Source: Hydractinia symbiolongicarpus
Lineage: Eukaryota > Cnidaria > Hydrozoa > Anthoathecata > Hydractiniidae
Assembly (NCBI RefSeq): GCF_029227915.1
Contig: NC_079883.1
Span: 930,001-994,000, forward strand
DNA length: 64,000 bases
Direction: 5' to 3'
Shown: positions 48,892 through 62,273 of the stretch, in pieces
How the letters are laid out: every line of letters starts with the position of its first letter
Numbering within the stretch: position 1 is the stretch's first letter
Made by a program: the position numbers and the translations under genes
Notes under the pieces: generated by a model
Seen by the model: only the letters and a program-made list of their open reading frames with translations
Told to the model about the DNA's origin: nothing
The model's database searches: none

Positions 48892-50716
48892 ATAGTTGGA
48901 TATAAACAAAGAAATTACCCTGTGAGTAAACTCATTTCCAGAACGATTTTTTAAATTATCTTTCCACCACTAAAACGCATGAGACTTGTAGTTTTCAAAA
49001 ATGTTTTCATTTTTGATGAGACGCGAAATAAAAGAAGTTTAATCGCCGGCAAACGAAAACCTGCGATTTCCCGTAAATCCCGGGCTTGGCCCGTATAGTC
49101 GAATGTATACAAAGAAAGTACCCTGTGAGTAAACTCATTTCCCGAACGATTTTTTAAATTATTTTTTCACCACTAAAACGCATGAGACTTGTAGTTTTCA
49201 AAAAGGTTTTCATTTTTGATGAGACGCTGAATGAAAGAAGTTTAATCGCCGGCAAACGAAAACCCGCGATTTCCCGTAAATCCCGTGCTTGGCCGTATAG
49301 TCGAGTATATACAAAGAAAGTACCCTGTGAGTAAACTCATTTCCAGAACGATTTTTTAAATTATCTTTTCACCACTAAAACGCATGAGACTTGTAGTCTT
49401 TAAAAATGTTTTCATTTTTGATGAGACGCGGAATAAAAGAAGTTTAATCGCCGGCAAACGAAAACCCGCGATTTCCCGTAAATCCCGGTCTCCGCCCGTA
49501 TAGTCAAAAGTATACAAAGAAAGTACCCTGCGAGTAAACTCATTTCCAGAACGATTTTTTAAATTATCTTTTCACCACTAAAACGCACGAGACTTTCTAG
49601 TTTTCAAAAATGTTTTCATTCTTGATGAGACGCTGAATAAAAGAAGTTTAATCGCCGGCAAACGAAAACCCGCGATTTCCCGTAAATCCCGGACTCGGCC
49701 CGTATAGTCAAAAGTATACAAAGAAAGTACCCTGCGAGTAAACTAATTTCAAGAACGATTTTTTAAATTATCTTTTCACCACTAAAACGCACGAGACTTG
49801 TAGTTTTCAAAAATGTTTTCATTTTTGATGAGACGCTGAATAAAAGAAGTTTAATGCCGGCAAACGAAAACCCGCGAATTCCCGTAAATCCCGCACTCGG
49901 CCCGTATAGTCAAAAGTATACAAAGAAGATACCCAGGGAGTAAACTCATTTCCAGAACGATTTTTTAAATTATCTTTTCACCACTAAAACGCATGAGACT
50001 TGTAGTTTTCAAAAATGTTTTCATTTTTGATAAGACGCTGAATAAAAGATGTTTAATCGCCGGCAAACCAAAACCCGCGATTTCCCGTAAATCCTGGACT
50101 CGGCCCGTATAGTCAAAAGTATACAAAGAAAGTACCCAGGGAGTAAACTTATTTCCCGAACGATTTTTTAAATTATTTTTTCACCACTAAAACGCATGAG
50201 ACTTGTAGTTTTCAAAAATGTTTTCATTTTTGATAAGACGCAGAATAAAAGATGTTAATCGCCGGCAAACGAAAACCCGCGATTTCCCGTAAATCCCGGG
50301 CTTGGCCCGTATAGTCGAATGCATGCAAAGAAAGTACCCTGTGAGTAAACTCATTTCCCAAACGATTTTTTAAATTATCTTTTCACCACTAAAACGCACG
50401 AGACTTGTAGTTTTCAAAAATGTTTTCATTTTTGATGAGACGCTGAATAAAAGAAGTTTAATCGCCGGCAAACAAAAACCCGCGAATTCCCGTAAATCCC
50501 GGACTCGGCCCGTATAGTCAAAAGTATACAAAGAAAATACCCAGGGAGTAAACTCATTTCCAGAACGATTTTTTAAATTATCTTTTCACCACTAAAACGC
50601 ATGACACTTGTAGTTTTCAAAAATGTTTTCATTTTTGATGAGACGCTGAATAAAAGATGTTTAATCGCCGGCAAACGAAAACCCGCGATTTCCCGTAAAT
50701 CCCGGGCTTGGCCCGT
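48892..50716. repeat. Region VI unit, 9-mer (1825 bp)
   Basis: The start monomer reads GTTGGATATAAAC. A one-base gain in GACTTTCTAG near 49592 offsets one of three losses (GGCCGT, TTTAATGCC at 49851, GATGTTAATCG). Near 50350-50380 CCCAAACG is joined to ATTATCTTTT and CGCACGAG, a chimeric monomer. Confidence 0.85.
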
Positions 50717-53449
50717 ATAGTCGGATATAAACAAAGAAATTACCCTGTGAGTAAACTCATTTCCAGAACGATTTTTTAAATTATCTTTCCACCACTAAAA
50801 CGCATGAGACTTGTAGTTTTCAAAAATGTTTTCATTTTTGATGAGACGCGAAATAAAAGAAGTTTAATCGCCGGCAAACGAAAACCTGCGATTTCCCGTA
50901 AATCCCGGGCTTGGCCCGTATAGTCGAATGTATACAAAGAAAGTACCCTGTGAGTAAACTCATTTCCCGAACGATTTTTTAAATTATTTTTTCACCACTA
51001 AAACGCATGAGACTTGTAGTTTTCAAAAATGTTTTCATTTTTGATGAGACGCTGAATGAAAGAAGTTTAATCGCCGGCAAACGAAAACCCGCGATTTCCC
51101 GTAAATCCCGTGCTTGGCCGTATAGTCGAGTATATACAAAGAAAGTACCCTGTGAGTAAACTCATTTCCAGAACGATTTTTTAAATTATCTTTTCACCAC
51201 TAAAACGCATGAGACTTGTAGTCTTTAAAAATGTTTTCATTTTTGATGAGACGCGGAATAAAAGAAGTTTAATCGCCGGCAAACGAAAACCCGCGATTTC
51301 CCGTAAATCCCGGTCTCCGCCCGTATAGTCAAAAGTATACAAAGAAAGTACCCTGCGTGTAAACTCATTTCCAGAACGATTTTTTAAATTATCTTTTCAC
51401 CACTAAAACGCACGAGACTTTATAGTTTTCAAAAATGTTTTCATTCTTGATGAGACGCTGAATAAAAGAAGTTTAATCGCCGGCAAACGAAAACCCGCGA
51501 TTTCCCGTAAATCCCGGACTCGGCCCGTATAGTCAAAAGTATACAAAGAAAGTACCCTGCGAGTAAACTAATTTCAAGAACGATTTTTTAAATTATCTTT
51601 TCACCACTAAAACGCACGAGACTTGTAGTTTTCAAAAATGTTTTCATTTTTGATGAGACGCTGAATAAAAGAAGTTTAATGCCGGCAAACGAAAACCCGC
51701 GAATTCCCGTAAATCCCGCACTCGGCCCGTATAGTCAAAAGTATACAAAGAAGATACCCAGGGAGTAAACTCATTTCCAGAACGATTTTTTAAATTATCT
51801 TTTCACCACTAAAACGCATGAGACTTGTAGTTTTCAAAAATGTTTTCATTTTTGATAAGACGCTGAATAAAAGATGTTTAATCGCCGGCAAACCAAAACC
51901 CGCGATTTCCCGTAAATCCTGGACTCGGCCCGTATAGTCAAAAGTATACAAAGAAAGTACCCAGGGAGTAAACTTATTTCCCGAACGATTTTTTAAATTA
52001 TTTTTTCACCACTAAAACGCATGAGACTTGTAATTTTCAAAAATGTTTTCATTTTTGATAAGACGCAGAATAAAAGATGTTAATCGCCGGCAAACGAAAA
52101 CCCGCGATTTCCCGTAAATCCCGGGCTTGGCCCGTATAGTCGAATGTATGCAAAGAAAGTATCCTGTGAGTAAACTCATTTCCCAAACGATTTTTTAAAT
52201 TATTTTTTCACCACTAAAACGCATGAGACTTGTAGTTTTCAAAAATGTTTTCATTTTTGATGAGACGCTGAATGAAAGAAGTTTAATCGCCGGCAAACGA
52301 AAACCCGCGATTTCCTGTAAATCCCGTGCTTGGCCCGTATAGTCGAGTATATACAAAGAAAGTACCCTGTGAGTACACTCATTTCCAGAACGATTTTTTT
52401 AATTATCTTTTCACCCTTAAAACGCACGAGACTTGTAGTTTTCAAAAATGTTTTCATTTTTGATGAGACGCTGAATAAAAGAAGTTTAATCGCCGGCAAA
52501 CGAAAACCCGCGATTTCCCGTATATCCCGGACTCGGCCCGTATAGTCAAAAGTATACAAAGAAAGTACCCTGCGAGTAAACTCATTTCAAGAACGATTTT
52601 TTAAATTATCTTTTCACCACTAAAACGCACGAGACTTGTAGTTTTCAAAAATGTTTTCATTTTTGATGAGACGCTGATTAAAAGAAGTTTAATCGCCGGC
52701 AAACGAAAACCCGCGAATTCCCGTAAATCCCGGACTCGGCCCGTATAGTCAAAAGTATACAAAGAAAATACCCAGGGAGTAAACTCATTTCCAGAACGAT
52801 TTTTTAAATTATCTTTTCACCACTAAAACGCATGACACTTGTAGTTTTCAAAAATGTTTTCATTTTTGATGAGACGCTGAATAAAAGATGTTTAATCGCC
52901 GGCAAACGAAAACCCGCGATTTCCCGTAAATCCCGGGCTTGGCCCGTATAGTCGGATATAAACAAAGAAATTACCCTGTGAGTAAACTCATTTCCAGAAC
53001 GATTTTTTAAATTATCTTTCCACCACTAAAACGCATGAGACTTGTAGTTTTTAAAAATGTTTTCATTTTTGATGAGACGCGAAATAAAAGAAGTTTAATC
53101 GCCGGCAAACGAAAACCTGTGATTTCCCGTAAATCCCGGGCTTGGCCCGTATAGTCGAATGTATACAAAGAAAGTACCCTGTGAGTAAACTCATTTCCCG
53201 AACGATTTTTTAAATTATTTTTTCACCACTAAAACGCATGAGACTTGTAGTTTTCAAAAATGTTTTCATTTTTGTTGAGACGCTGAATGAAAGAAGTTTA
53301 ATCGCCGGCAAACGAAAACCCGCGATTTCCCGTAAATCCCGTGCTTGGCCGTATAGTCGAGTATATACAAAGAAAGTACCCTGTGAGTAAACTCATTTCC
53401 AGAACGATTTTTTAAATTATCTTTTCACCACTAAAACGCATGAGACTTG
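50605..53449. repeat. 4258-bp offset duplication, left copy
   Basis: 2.85 kb that matches 54863-57707. The left limit is GACAC against GAGAC at 50604/54862. The right limit is GTCTTC against GTTTTC near 53450/57708. The offset is 21 x 203 minus 5. Confidence 0.88.
50717..52947. repeat. Region VI unit, 11-mer (2231 bp)
   Basis: Carries GACTTTATAG (one base gained) near 51416, CCCTGCGTG near 51354, TTTAATGCC at 51676, AAACCAAAACC near 51892, TGTAATTTTC near 52029, TTTCCTGTAAAT near 52312 and the TTTTTTTAATTA/ACCCTTAAAACG monomer near 52395. All are repeated 4258 bp downstream. Confidence 0.88.
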
Positions 53450-54903
53450 TAGTCTTCAAAAATGTTTTCATTTTTGATGAGACGTGGAATAAAAGAAGTT
53501 TAATCGCCGGCAAACGAAAACCCGCGATTTCCCGTAAATCCCGGTCTCCGCCCGTATAGTCAAAAGTATACAAAGAAAGTACCCTGCGAGTAAACTCATT
53601 TCCAGAACGATTTTTTAAATTATCTTTTCACCACTAAAACGCACGAGACTTGTAGTTTTCAAAAATGTTTTCATTTTTGATGAGACGCTGAATAAAAGAA
53701 GTTTAATCGCCGGCAAACGAAAACCCGCGATTTCCCGTAAATCCCGGACTCGGCCCGTATAGTCAAAAGTATACAAAGAAAGTACCCTGCGAGTAAACTA
53801 ATTTCAAGAACGATTTTTTAAATTATCTTTTCACCACTAAAACGCACGAGACTTGTAGTTTTCAAAAATGTTTTCATTTTTGATGAGACGCTGAATAAAA
53901 GAAGTTTAATGCCGGCAAACGAAAACCCGCGAATTCCCGTAAATCCCGCACTCGGCCCGTATAGTCAAAATTATACAAAGAAGATACCCAGGGAGTAAAC
54001 TCATTTCCAGAACGATTTTTTAAATTATCTTTTCACCACTAAAACGCATGAGACTTGTAGTTTTCAAAAATGTTTTCATTTTTGATAAGACGCTGAATAA
54101 AAGATGTTTAATCGCCGGCAAACGAAAACCCGCGATTTCCCGTAAATCCTGGACTCGGCCCGTATAGTCAAAAGTATACAAAGAAAGTACCCAGGGAGTA
54201 AACTCATTTCCCGAACGATTTTTTAAATTATTTTTTCACCACTAAAACGCATGAGACTTGTAGTTTTCAAAAATGTTTTCATTTTTGATAAGACGCAGAA
54301 TAAAAGATGTTAATCGCCGGCAAACGAAAACCCGCGATTTCCCGTAAATCCCGGGCTTGGCCCGTATAGTCGAATGTATGCAAAGAAAGTACCCTGTGAG
54401 TAAACTCATTTCCCGAACGATTTTTTAAATTATTTTTTCACCACTAAAACGCATGAGACTTGTAGTTTTCAAAAATGTTTTCATTTTTGATGAGACGCTG
54501 AATGAAAGAAGTTTAATCGCCGGCAAACGAAAACCCGCGACTTCCCGTAAATCCCGTGCTTGGCCCGTATAGTCAAAAGTATACAAAGAAAGTACCCTGC
54601 GAGTAAACTCATTTCAAGAACTATTTTTTAAATTATCTTTTCACCACTAAAACGCACGAGACTTGTAGTTTTCAAAAATGTTTTCATTTTTGATGAAACG
54701 CTGAATAAAAGCTTTTTAATCGCCGGCAAACGAAAACCCGCGATTTCCCGTAAATCCCGGGCTTGGCCCGTATAGTCGGATATAAACAAAGAAATTACCC
54801 TGTGAGTAAACTCATTTCCAGAACGATTTTTTAAATTATCTTTCCACCACTAAAACGCATGAGACTTGTAGTTTTCAAAAATGTTTTCATTTTTGATGAG
54901 ACG
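51763..54903. repeat. 5880-bp offset duplication, left copy
   Basis: 3.1 kb that matches 57643-60783 (29 x 203 minus 7). Combined with the 4258-bp event, the stretch 51763-53449 exists three times, also at 56021-57707 and 57643-59329. Confidence 0.88.
52948..54771. repeat. Region VI unit, 9-mer (1824 bp)
   Basis: Markers are CCTGTGATT near 53116, TTTTTGTTGAGACG near 53272, GACGTGG near 53482, TTTAATGCC at 53906, AAAATTATAC near 53967, GCGACTTCCCG at 54539 and a private AAAAGCTTTTTAATCG near 54707. It has three 1-bp losses. It is repeated 5880 bp downstream. Confidence 0.88.
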
Positions 54904-54974
54904 CTGAATAAAAGATGTTTAATCGCCGGCAAACGAAAACCCGCGATTTCCCGTAAATCCCGGGCTTGGCCCGT
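54772..54974. repeat. Extra GTCGGATATAAAC monomer at a duplication junction
   Basis: One 203-bp monomer directly followed by another of the same subtype (54975). The left side matches the end of the 5880-bp duplication and the right side the start of the 4258-bp one. The ambiguous join lies between 54863 and 54903. Confidence 0.88.
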
Positions 54975-57707
54975 ATAGTCGGATATAAACAAAGAAATTA
55001 CCCTGTGAGTAAACTCATTTCCAGAACGATTTTTTAAATTATCTTTCCACCACTAAAACGCATGAGACTTGTAGTTTTCAAAAATGTTTTCATTTTTGAT
55101 GAGACGCGAAATAAAAGAAGTTTAATCGCCGGCAAACGAAAACCTGCGATTTCCCGTAAATCCCGGGCTTGGCCCGTATAGTCGAATGTATACAAAGAAA
55201 GTACCCTGTGAGTAAACTCATTTCCCGAACGATTTTTTAAATTATTTTTTCACCACTAAAACGCATGAGACTTGTAGTTTTCAAAAATGTTTTCATTTTT
55301 GATGAGACGCTGAATGAAAGAAGTTTAATCGCCGGCAAACGAAAACCCGCGATTTCCCGTAAATCCCGTGCTTGGCCGTATAGTCGAGTATATACAAAGA
55401 AAGTACCCTGTGAGTAAACTCATTTCCAGAACGATTTTTTAAATTATCTTTTCACCACTAAAACGCATGAGACTTGTAGTCTTTAAAAATGTTTTCATTT
55501 TTGATGAGACGCGGAATAAAAGAAGTTTAATCGCCGGCAAACGAAAACCCGCGATTTCCCGTAAATCCCGGTCTCCGCCCGTATAGTCAAAAGTATACAA
55601 AGAAAGTACCCTGCGTGTAAACTCATTTCCAGAACGATTTTTTAAATTATCTTTTCACCACTAAAACGCACGAGACTTTATAGTTTTCAAAAATGTTTTC
55701 ATTCTTGATGAGACGCTGAATAAAAGAAGTTTAATCGCCGGCAAACGAAAACCCGCGATTTCCCGTAAATCCCGGACTCGGCCCGTATAGTCAAAAGTAT
55801 ACAAAGAAAGTACCCTGCGAGTAAACTAATTTCAAGAACGATTTTTTAAATTATCTTTTCACCACTAAAACGCACGAGACTTGTAGTTTTCAAAAATGTT
55901 TTCATTTTTGATGAGACGCTGAATAAAAGAAGTTTAATGCCGGCAAACGAAAACCCGCGAATTCCCGTAAATCCCGCACTCGGCCCGTATAGTCAAAAGT
56001 ATACAAAGAAGATACCCAGGGAGTAAACTCATTTCCAGAACGATTTTTTAAATTATCTTTTCACCACTAAAACGCATGAGACTTGTAGTTTTCAAAAATG
56101 TTTTCATTTTTGATAAGACGCTGAATAAAAGATGTTTAATCGCCGGCAAACCAAAACCCGCGATTTCCCGTAAATCCTGGACTCGGCCCGTATAGTCAAA
56201 AGTATACAAAGAAAGTACCCAGGGAGTAAACTTATTTCCCGAACGATTTTTTAAATTATTTTTTCACCACTAAAACGCATGAGACTTGTAATTTTCAAAA
56301 ATGTTTTCATTTTTGATAAGACGCAGAATAAAAGATGTTAATCGCCGGCAAACGAAAACCCGCGATTTCCCGTAAATCCCGGGCTTGGCCCGTATAGTCG
56401 AATGTATGCAAAGAAAGTATCCTGTGAGTAAACTCATTTCCCAAACGATTTTTTAAATTATTTTTTCACCACTAAAACGCATGAGACTTGTAGTTTTCAA
56501 AAATGTTTTCATTTTTGATGAGACGCTGAATGAAAGAAGTTTAATCGCCGGCAAACGAAAACCCGCGATTTCCTGTAAATCCCGTGCTTGGCCCGTATAG
56601 TCGAGTATATACAAAGAAAGTACCCTGTGAGTACACTCATTTCCAGAACGATTTTTTTAATTATCTTTTCACCCTTAAAACGCACGAGACTTGTAGTTTT
56701 CAAAAATGTTTTCATTTTTGATGAGACGCTGAATAAAAGAAGTTTAATCGCCGGCAAACGAAAACCCGCGATTTCCCGTATATCCCGGACTCGGCCCGTA
56801 TAGTCAAAAGTATACAAAGAAAGTACCCTGCGAGTAAACTCATTTCAAGAACGATTTTTTAAATTATCTTTTCACCACTAAAACGCACGAGACTTGTAGT
56901 TTTCAAAAATGTTTTCATTTTTGATGAGACGCTGATTAAAAGAAGTTTAATCGCCGGCAAACGAAAACCCGCGAATTCCCGTAAATCCCGGACTCGGCCC
57001 GTATAGTCAAAAGTATACAAAGAAAATACCCAGGGAGTAAACTCATTTCCAGAACGATTTTTTAAATTATCTTTTCACCACTAAAACGCATGACACTTGT
57101 AGTTTTCAAAAATGTTTTCATTTTTGATGAGACGCTGAATAAAAGATGTTTAATCGCCGGCAAACGAAAACCCGCGATTTCCCGTAAATCCCGGGCTTGG
57201 CCCGTATAGTCGGATATAAACAAAGAAATTACCCTGTGAGTAAACTCATTTCCAGAACGATTTTTTAAATTATCTTTCCACCACTAAAACGCATGAGACT
57301 TGTAGTTTTTAAAAATGTTTTCATTTTTGATGAGACGCGAAATAAAAGAAGTTTAATCGCCGGCAAACGAAAACCTGTGATTTCCCGTAAATCCCGGGCT
57401 TGGCCCGTATAGTCGAATGTATACAAAGAAAGTACCCTGTGAGTAAACTCATTTCCCGAACGATTTTTTAAATTATTTTTTCACCACTAAAACGCATGAG
57501 ACTTGTAGTTTTCAAAAATGTTTTCATTTTTGTTGAGACGCTGAATGAAAGAAGTTTAATCGCCGGCAAACGAAAACCCGCGATTTCCCGTAAATCCCGT
57601 GCTTGGCCGTATAGTCGAGTATATACAAAGAAAATACCCTGTGAGTAAACTCATTTCCAGAACGATTTTTTAAATTATCTTTTCACCACTAAAACGCATG
57701 AGACTTG
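54863..57707. repeat. 4258-bp offset duplication, right copy
   Basis: Partner of 50605-53449. The only change noticed is AAAATACC near 57630 for AAAGTACC. Confidence 0.88.
54975..57205. repeat. Region VI unit, 11-mer (2231 bp), second copy
   Basis: Same length and private markers as 50717-52947, shifted by 4258 bp (GACTTTATAG near 55674, TTTAATGCC at 55934, TGTAATTTTC near 56287). Essentially identical by eye. Confidence 0.9.
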
Positions 57708-58827
57708 TAGTTTTCAAAAATGTTTTCATTTTTGATAAGACGCTGAATAAAAGATGTTTAATCGCCGGCAAACCAAAACCCGCGATTTCCCGTAAATCCT
57801 GGACTCGGCCCGTATAGTCAAAAGTATACAAAGAAAGTACCCAGGGAGTAAACTTATTTCCCGAACGATTTTTTAAATTATTTTTTCACCACTAAAACGC
57901 ATGAGACTTGTAATTTTCAAAAATGTTTTCATTTTTGATAAGACGCAGAATAAAAGATGTTAATCGCCGGCAAACGAAAACCCGCGATTTCCCGTAAATC
58001 CCGGGCTTGGCCCGTATAGTCGAATGTATGCAAAGAAAGTATCCTGTGAGTAAACTCATTTCCCAAACGATTTTTTAAATTATTTTTTCACCACTAAAAC
58101 GCATGAGACTTGTAGTTTTCAAAAATGTTTTCATTTTTGATGAGACGCTGAATGAAAGAAGTTTAATCGCCGGCAAACGAAAACCCGCGATTTCCTGTAA
58201 ATCCCGTGCTTGGCCCGTATAGTCGAGTATATACAAAGAAAGTACCCTGTGAGTACACTCATTTCCAGAACGATTTTTTTAATTATCTTTTCACCCTTAA
58301 AACGCACGAGACTTGTAGTTTTCAAAAATGTTTTCATTTTTGATGAGACGCTGAATAAAAGAAGTTTAATCGCCGGCAAACGAAAACCCGCGATTTCCCG
58401 TATATCCCGGACTCGGCCCGTATAGTCAAAAGTATACAAAGAAAGTACCCTGCGAGTAAACTCATTTCAAGAACGATTTTTTAAATTATCTTTTCACCAC
58501 TAAAACGCACGAGACTTGTAGTTTTCAAAAATGTTTTCATTTTTGATGAGACGCTGATTAAAAGAAGTTTAATCGCCGGCAAACGAAAACCCGCGAATTC
58601 CCGTAAATCCCGGACTCGGCCCGTATAGTCAAAAGTATACAAAGAAAATACCCAGGGAGTAAACTCATTTCCAGAACGATTTTTTAAATTATCTTTTCAC
58701 CACTAAAACGCATGACACTTGTAGTTTTCAAAAATGTTTTCATTTTTGATGAGACGCTCAATAAAAGATGTTTAATCGCCGGCAAACGAAAACCCGCGAT
58801 TTCCCGTAAATCCCGGGCTTGGCCCGT
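57206..58827. repeat. Region VI unit, 8-mer (1622 bp), recombinant
   Basis: The left part follows 52948 onward at an offset of 4258; from 57643-57707 it switches to 51763 onward at an offset of 5880. The result is a shortened 8-mer. AAAATACCCTG near 57630 is private. Confidence 0.88.
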
Positions 58828-60783
58828 ATAGTCGGATATAAACAAAGAAATTACCCTGTGAGTAAACTCATTTCCAGAACGATTTTTTAAATTATCTTTC
58901 CACCACTAAAACGCATGAGACTTGTAGTTTTTAAAAATGTTTTCATTTTTGATGAGACGCGAAATAAAAGAAGTTTAATCGCCGGCAAACGAAAACCTGT
59001 GATTTCCCGTAAATCCCGGGCTTGGCCCGTATAGTCGCATGTATACAAAGAAAGTACCCTGTGAGTAAACTCATTTCCCGAACGATTTTTTAAATTATTT
59101 TTTCACCACTAAAACGCATGAGACTTGTAGTTTTCAAAAATGTTTTCATTTTTGTTGAGACGCTGAATGAAAGAAGTTTAATCGCCGGCAAACGAAAACC
59201 CGCGATTTCCCGTAAATCCCGTGCTTGGCCGTATAGTCGAGTATATACAAAGAAAGTACCCTGTGAGTAAACTCATTTCCAGAACGATTTTTTAAATTAT
59301 CTTTTCACCACTAAAACGCATGAGACTTGTAGTCTTCAAAAATGTTTTCATTTTTGATGAGACGTGGAATAAAAGAAGTTTAATCGCCGGCAAACGAAAA
59401 CCCGCGATTTCCCGTAAATCCCGGTCTCCGCCCGTATAGTCAAAAGTATACAAAGAAAGTACCCTGCGAGTAAACTCATTTCCAGAACGATTTTTTAAAT
59501 TATCTTTTCACCACTAAAACGCACGAGACTTGTAGTTTTCAAAAATGTTTTCATTTTTGATGAGACGCTGAATAAAAGAAGTTTAATCGCCGGCAAACGA
59601 AAACCCGCGATTTCCCGTAAATCCCGGACTCGGCCCGTATAGTCAAAAGTATACAAAGAAAGTACCCTGCGAGTAAACTAATTTCAAGAACGATTTTTTA
59701 AATTATCTTTTCACCACTAAAACGCACGAGACTTGTAGTTTTCAAAAATGTTTTCATTTTTGATGAGACGCTGAATAAAAGAAGTTTAATGCCGGCAAAC
59801 GAAAACCCGCGAATTCCCGTAAATCCCGCACTCGGCCCGTATAGTCAAAATTATACAAAGAAGATACCCAGGGAGTAAACTCATTTCCAGAACGATTTTT
59901 TAAATTATCTTTTCACCACTAAAACGCATGAGACTTGTAGTTTTCAAAAATGTTTTCATTTTTGATAAGACGCTGAATAAAAGATGTTTAATCGCCGGCA
60001 AACGAAAACCCGCGATTTCCCGTAAATCCTGGACTCGGCCCGTATAGTCAAAAGTATACAAAGAAAGTACCCAGGGAGTAAACTCATTTCCCGAACGATT
60101 TTTTAAATTATTTTTTCACCACTAAAACGCATGAGACTTGTAGTTTTCAAAAATGTTTTCATTTTTGATAAGACGCAGAATAAAAGATGTTAATCGCCGG
60201 CAAACGAAAACCCGCGATTTCCCGTAAATCCCGGGCTTGGCCCGTATAGTCGAATGTATGCAAAGAAAGTACCCTGTGAGTAAACTCATTTCCCGAACGA
60301 TTTTTTAAATTATTTTTTCACCACTAAAACGCATGAGACTTGTAGTTTTCAAAAATGTTTTCATTTTTGATGAGACGCTGAATGAAAGAAGTTTAATCGC
60401 CGGCAAACGAAAACCCGCGACTTCCCGTAAATCCCGTGCTTGGCCCGTATAGTCAAAAGTATACAAAGAAAGTACCCTGCGAGTAAACTCATTTCAAGAA
60501 CTATTTTTTAAATTATCTTTTCACCACTAAAACGCACGAGACTTGTAGTTTTCAAAAATGTTTTCATTTTTGATGAAACGCTGAATAAAAGATGTTTAAT
60601 CGCCGGCAAACGAAAACCCGCGATTTCCCGTAAATCCCGGGCTTGGCCCGTATAGTCGGATATAAACAAAGAAATTACCCTGTGAGTAAACTCATTTCCA
60701 GAACGATTTTTTAAATTATCTTTCCACCACTAAAACGCATGAGACTTGTAGTTTTCAAAAATGTTTTCATTTTTGATGAGACG
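57643..60783. repeat. 5880-bp offset duplication, right copy
   Basis: Partner of 51763-54903. Private changes seen are GACGCTCAATAAA near 58757 and GTCGCATG near 59035. The match ends at GACGCGAAAT (60784) against GACGCTGAAT (54904). Confidence 0.88.
58828..60651. repeat. Region VI unit, 9-mer (1824 bp), second copy
   Basis: Copy of 52948-54771 at +5880 bp, with the same GACGTGG, AAAATTATAC and GCGACTTCCCG markers. Differences seen are GTCGCATG near 59035 and GATGTTTAATCG near 60590 where the first copy has GCTTTTTAATCG. Confidence 0.9.
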
Positions 60784-62273
60784 CGAAATAAAAGAAGTTT
60801 AATCGCCGGCAAACGAAAACCCGCGATTTCCCGTAAATCCTGGACTCGGCCCGTATAGTCAAAAGTATACAAAGAAAGTACCCAGGGAGTAAACTCATTT
60901 CCCGAACGATTTTTTAAATTATTTTTTCACCACTAAAACGCATGAGACTTGTAGTTTTCAAAAATGTTTTCATTTTTGATAAGACGCAGAATAAAAGATG
61001 TTAATCGCCGGCAAACGAAAACCCGCGATTTCCCGTAAATCCCGGGCTTGGCCCGTATAGTCGAATGTATGCAAAGAAAGTACCCTGTGAGTAAACTCAT
61101 TTCCCGAACGATTTTTTAAATTATTTTTTCACCACTAAAACGCATGAGACTTGTAGTTTTCAAAAATGTTTTCATTTTTGATGAGACGCGAAATAAAAGA
61201 AGTTTAATCGCCGGCAAACGAAAACCTGCGATTTCCCGTAAATCCCGGGCTTGGCCCGTATAGTCGAATGTATACAAAGAAAGTACCCTGTGAGTAAACT
61301 CATTTCCAGAACGATTTTTTAAATTATTTTTCCACCACTAAAACGCATGAGACTTGTAGTTTTCAAAAATGTTTTCATTTTTGATGAGACGCTGAATGAA
61401 AGAAGTTTAATCGCCGGCAAACGAAAACCCGCGATTTCCCGTAAATCCCGTGCTTGGCCGTATAGTCGAGTATATACAAAGAAAGTACCCTGTGAGTAAA
61501 CTCATTTCCAGAACGATTTTTTAAATTATCTTTTCACCACTAAAACGCATGAGACTTGTAGTCTTTAAAAATGTTTTCATTTTTGATGAGACGCGGAATA
61601 GAGGAAGTTTAATCGCCGGCAAACAAAAACCCGCGATTTCCCGTAAATCCCGGTCTCCGCCCGTATAGTCAATAGTATACAAAGAAAGTACCCTGCGAGT
61701 AAACTCATTTCCAGAACGATTTTTTAAATTATCTTTTCACCACTAAAACGCACGAGACTTGTAGTTTTCAAAAATGTTTTCATTCTTGATGAGACGCTGA
61801 ATAAAAGAAGTTTAATCGCCGGCAAACGAAAACCCGCGATTTCCCGTAAATCCCGGACTCGGCCCGCATAGTCAAAAGTATACAAAGAAAGTACCCTGCG
61901 AGTAAACTAATTTCAAGAACGATTTTTTAAATTATCTTTTCACCACTAAAACGCACGAGACTTGTAGTTTTCAAAAATGTTTTCATTTTTGATGAGACGC
62001 TGAATGAAAGAAGTTTAATCGCCGGCAAACGAAAACCCGCGACTTCCCGTAAATCCCGTGCTTGGCCCGTATAGTCAAAAGTATACAAAGAAAGTACCCT
62101 GCGAGTAAACTCATTTCAAGAACTATTTTTTAAATTATCTTTTCACCACTAAAACGCACGAGACTTGTAGTTTTCAAAAATGTTTTCATTTTTGATGAAA
62201 CGCTGAATAAAAGATGTTTAATCGCCGGCAAACGAAAACCCGCGATTTCCCGTAAATCCCGGGCTTGGCCCGT
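60652..62273. repeat. Region VI unit, 8-mer (1622 bp)
   Basis: The first monomer is chimeric: GTCGGATATAAAC at the left, then GACGCGAAAT, then a CCTGGACTCGG end near 60840. It includes GAATAGAGGAAG near 61596, GGCCCGCATAG near 61862 and GCGACTTCCCG at 62041. Confidence 0.82.

Noticed and set aside
55090-55140. Hammerhead ribozyme-like core in the GACGCGAAAT subtype (GATGAG followed by GAAA, then a possible stem and AATC)
   Set aside because: The first core base is T instead of C, stem II would be a single base pair, stem III has an A-A mismatch, and the bases after the would-be cleavage site cannot pair with the upstream T-rich sequence to form stem I. Most other subtypes also lack GAAA.
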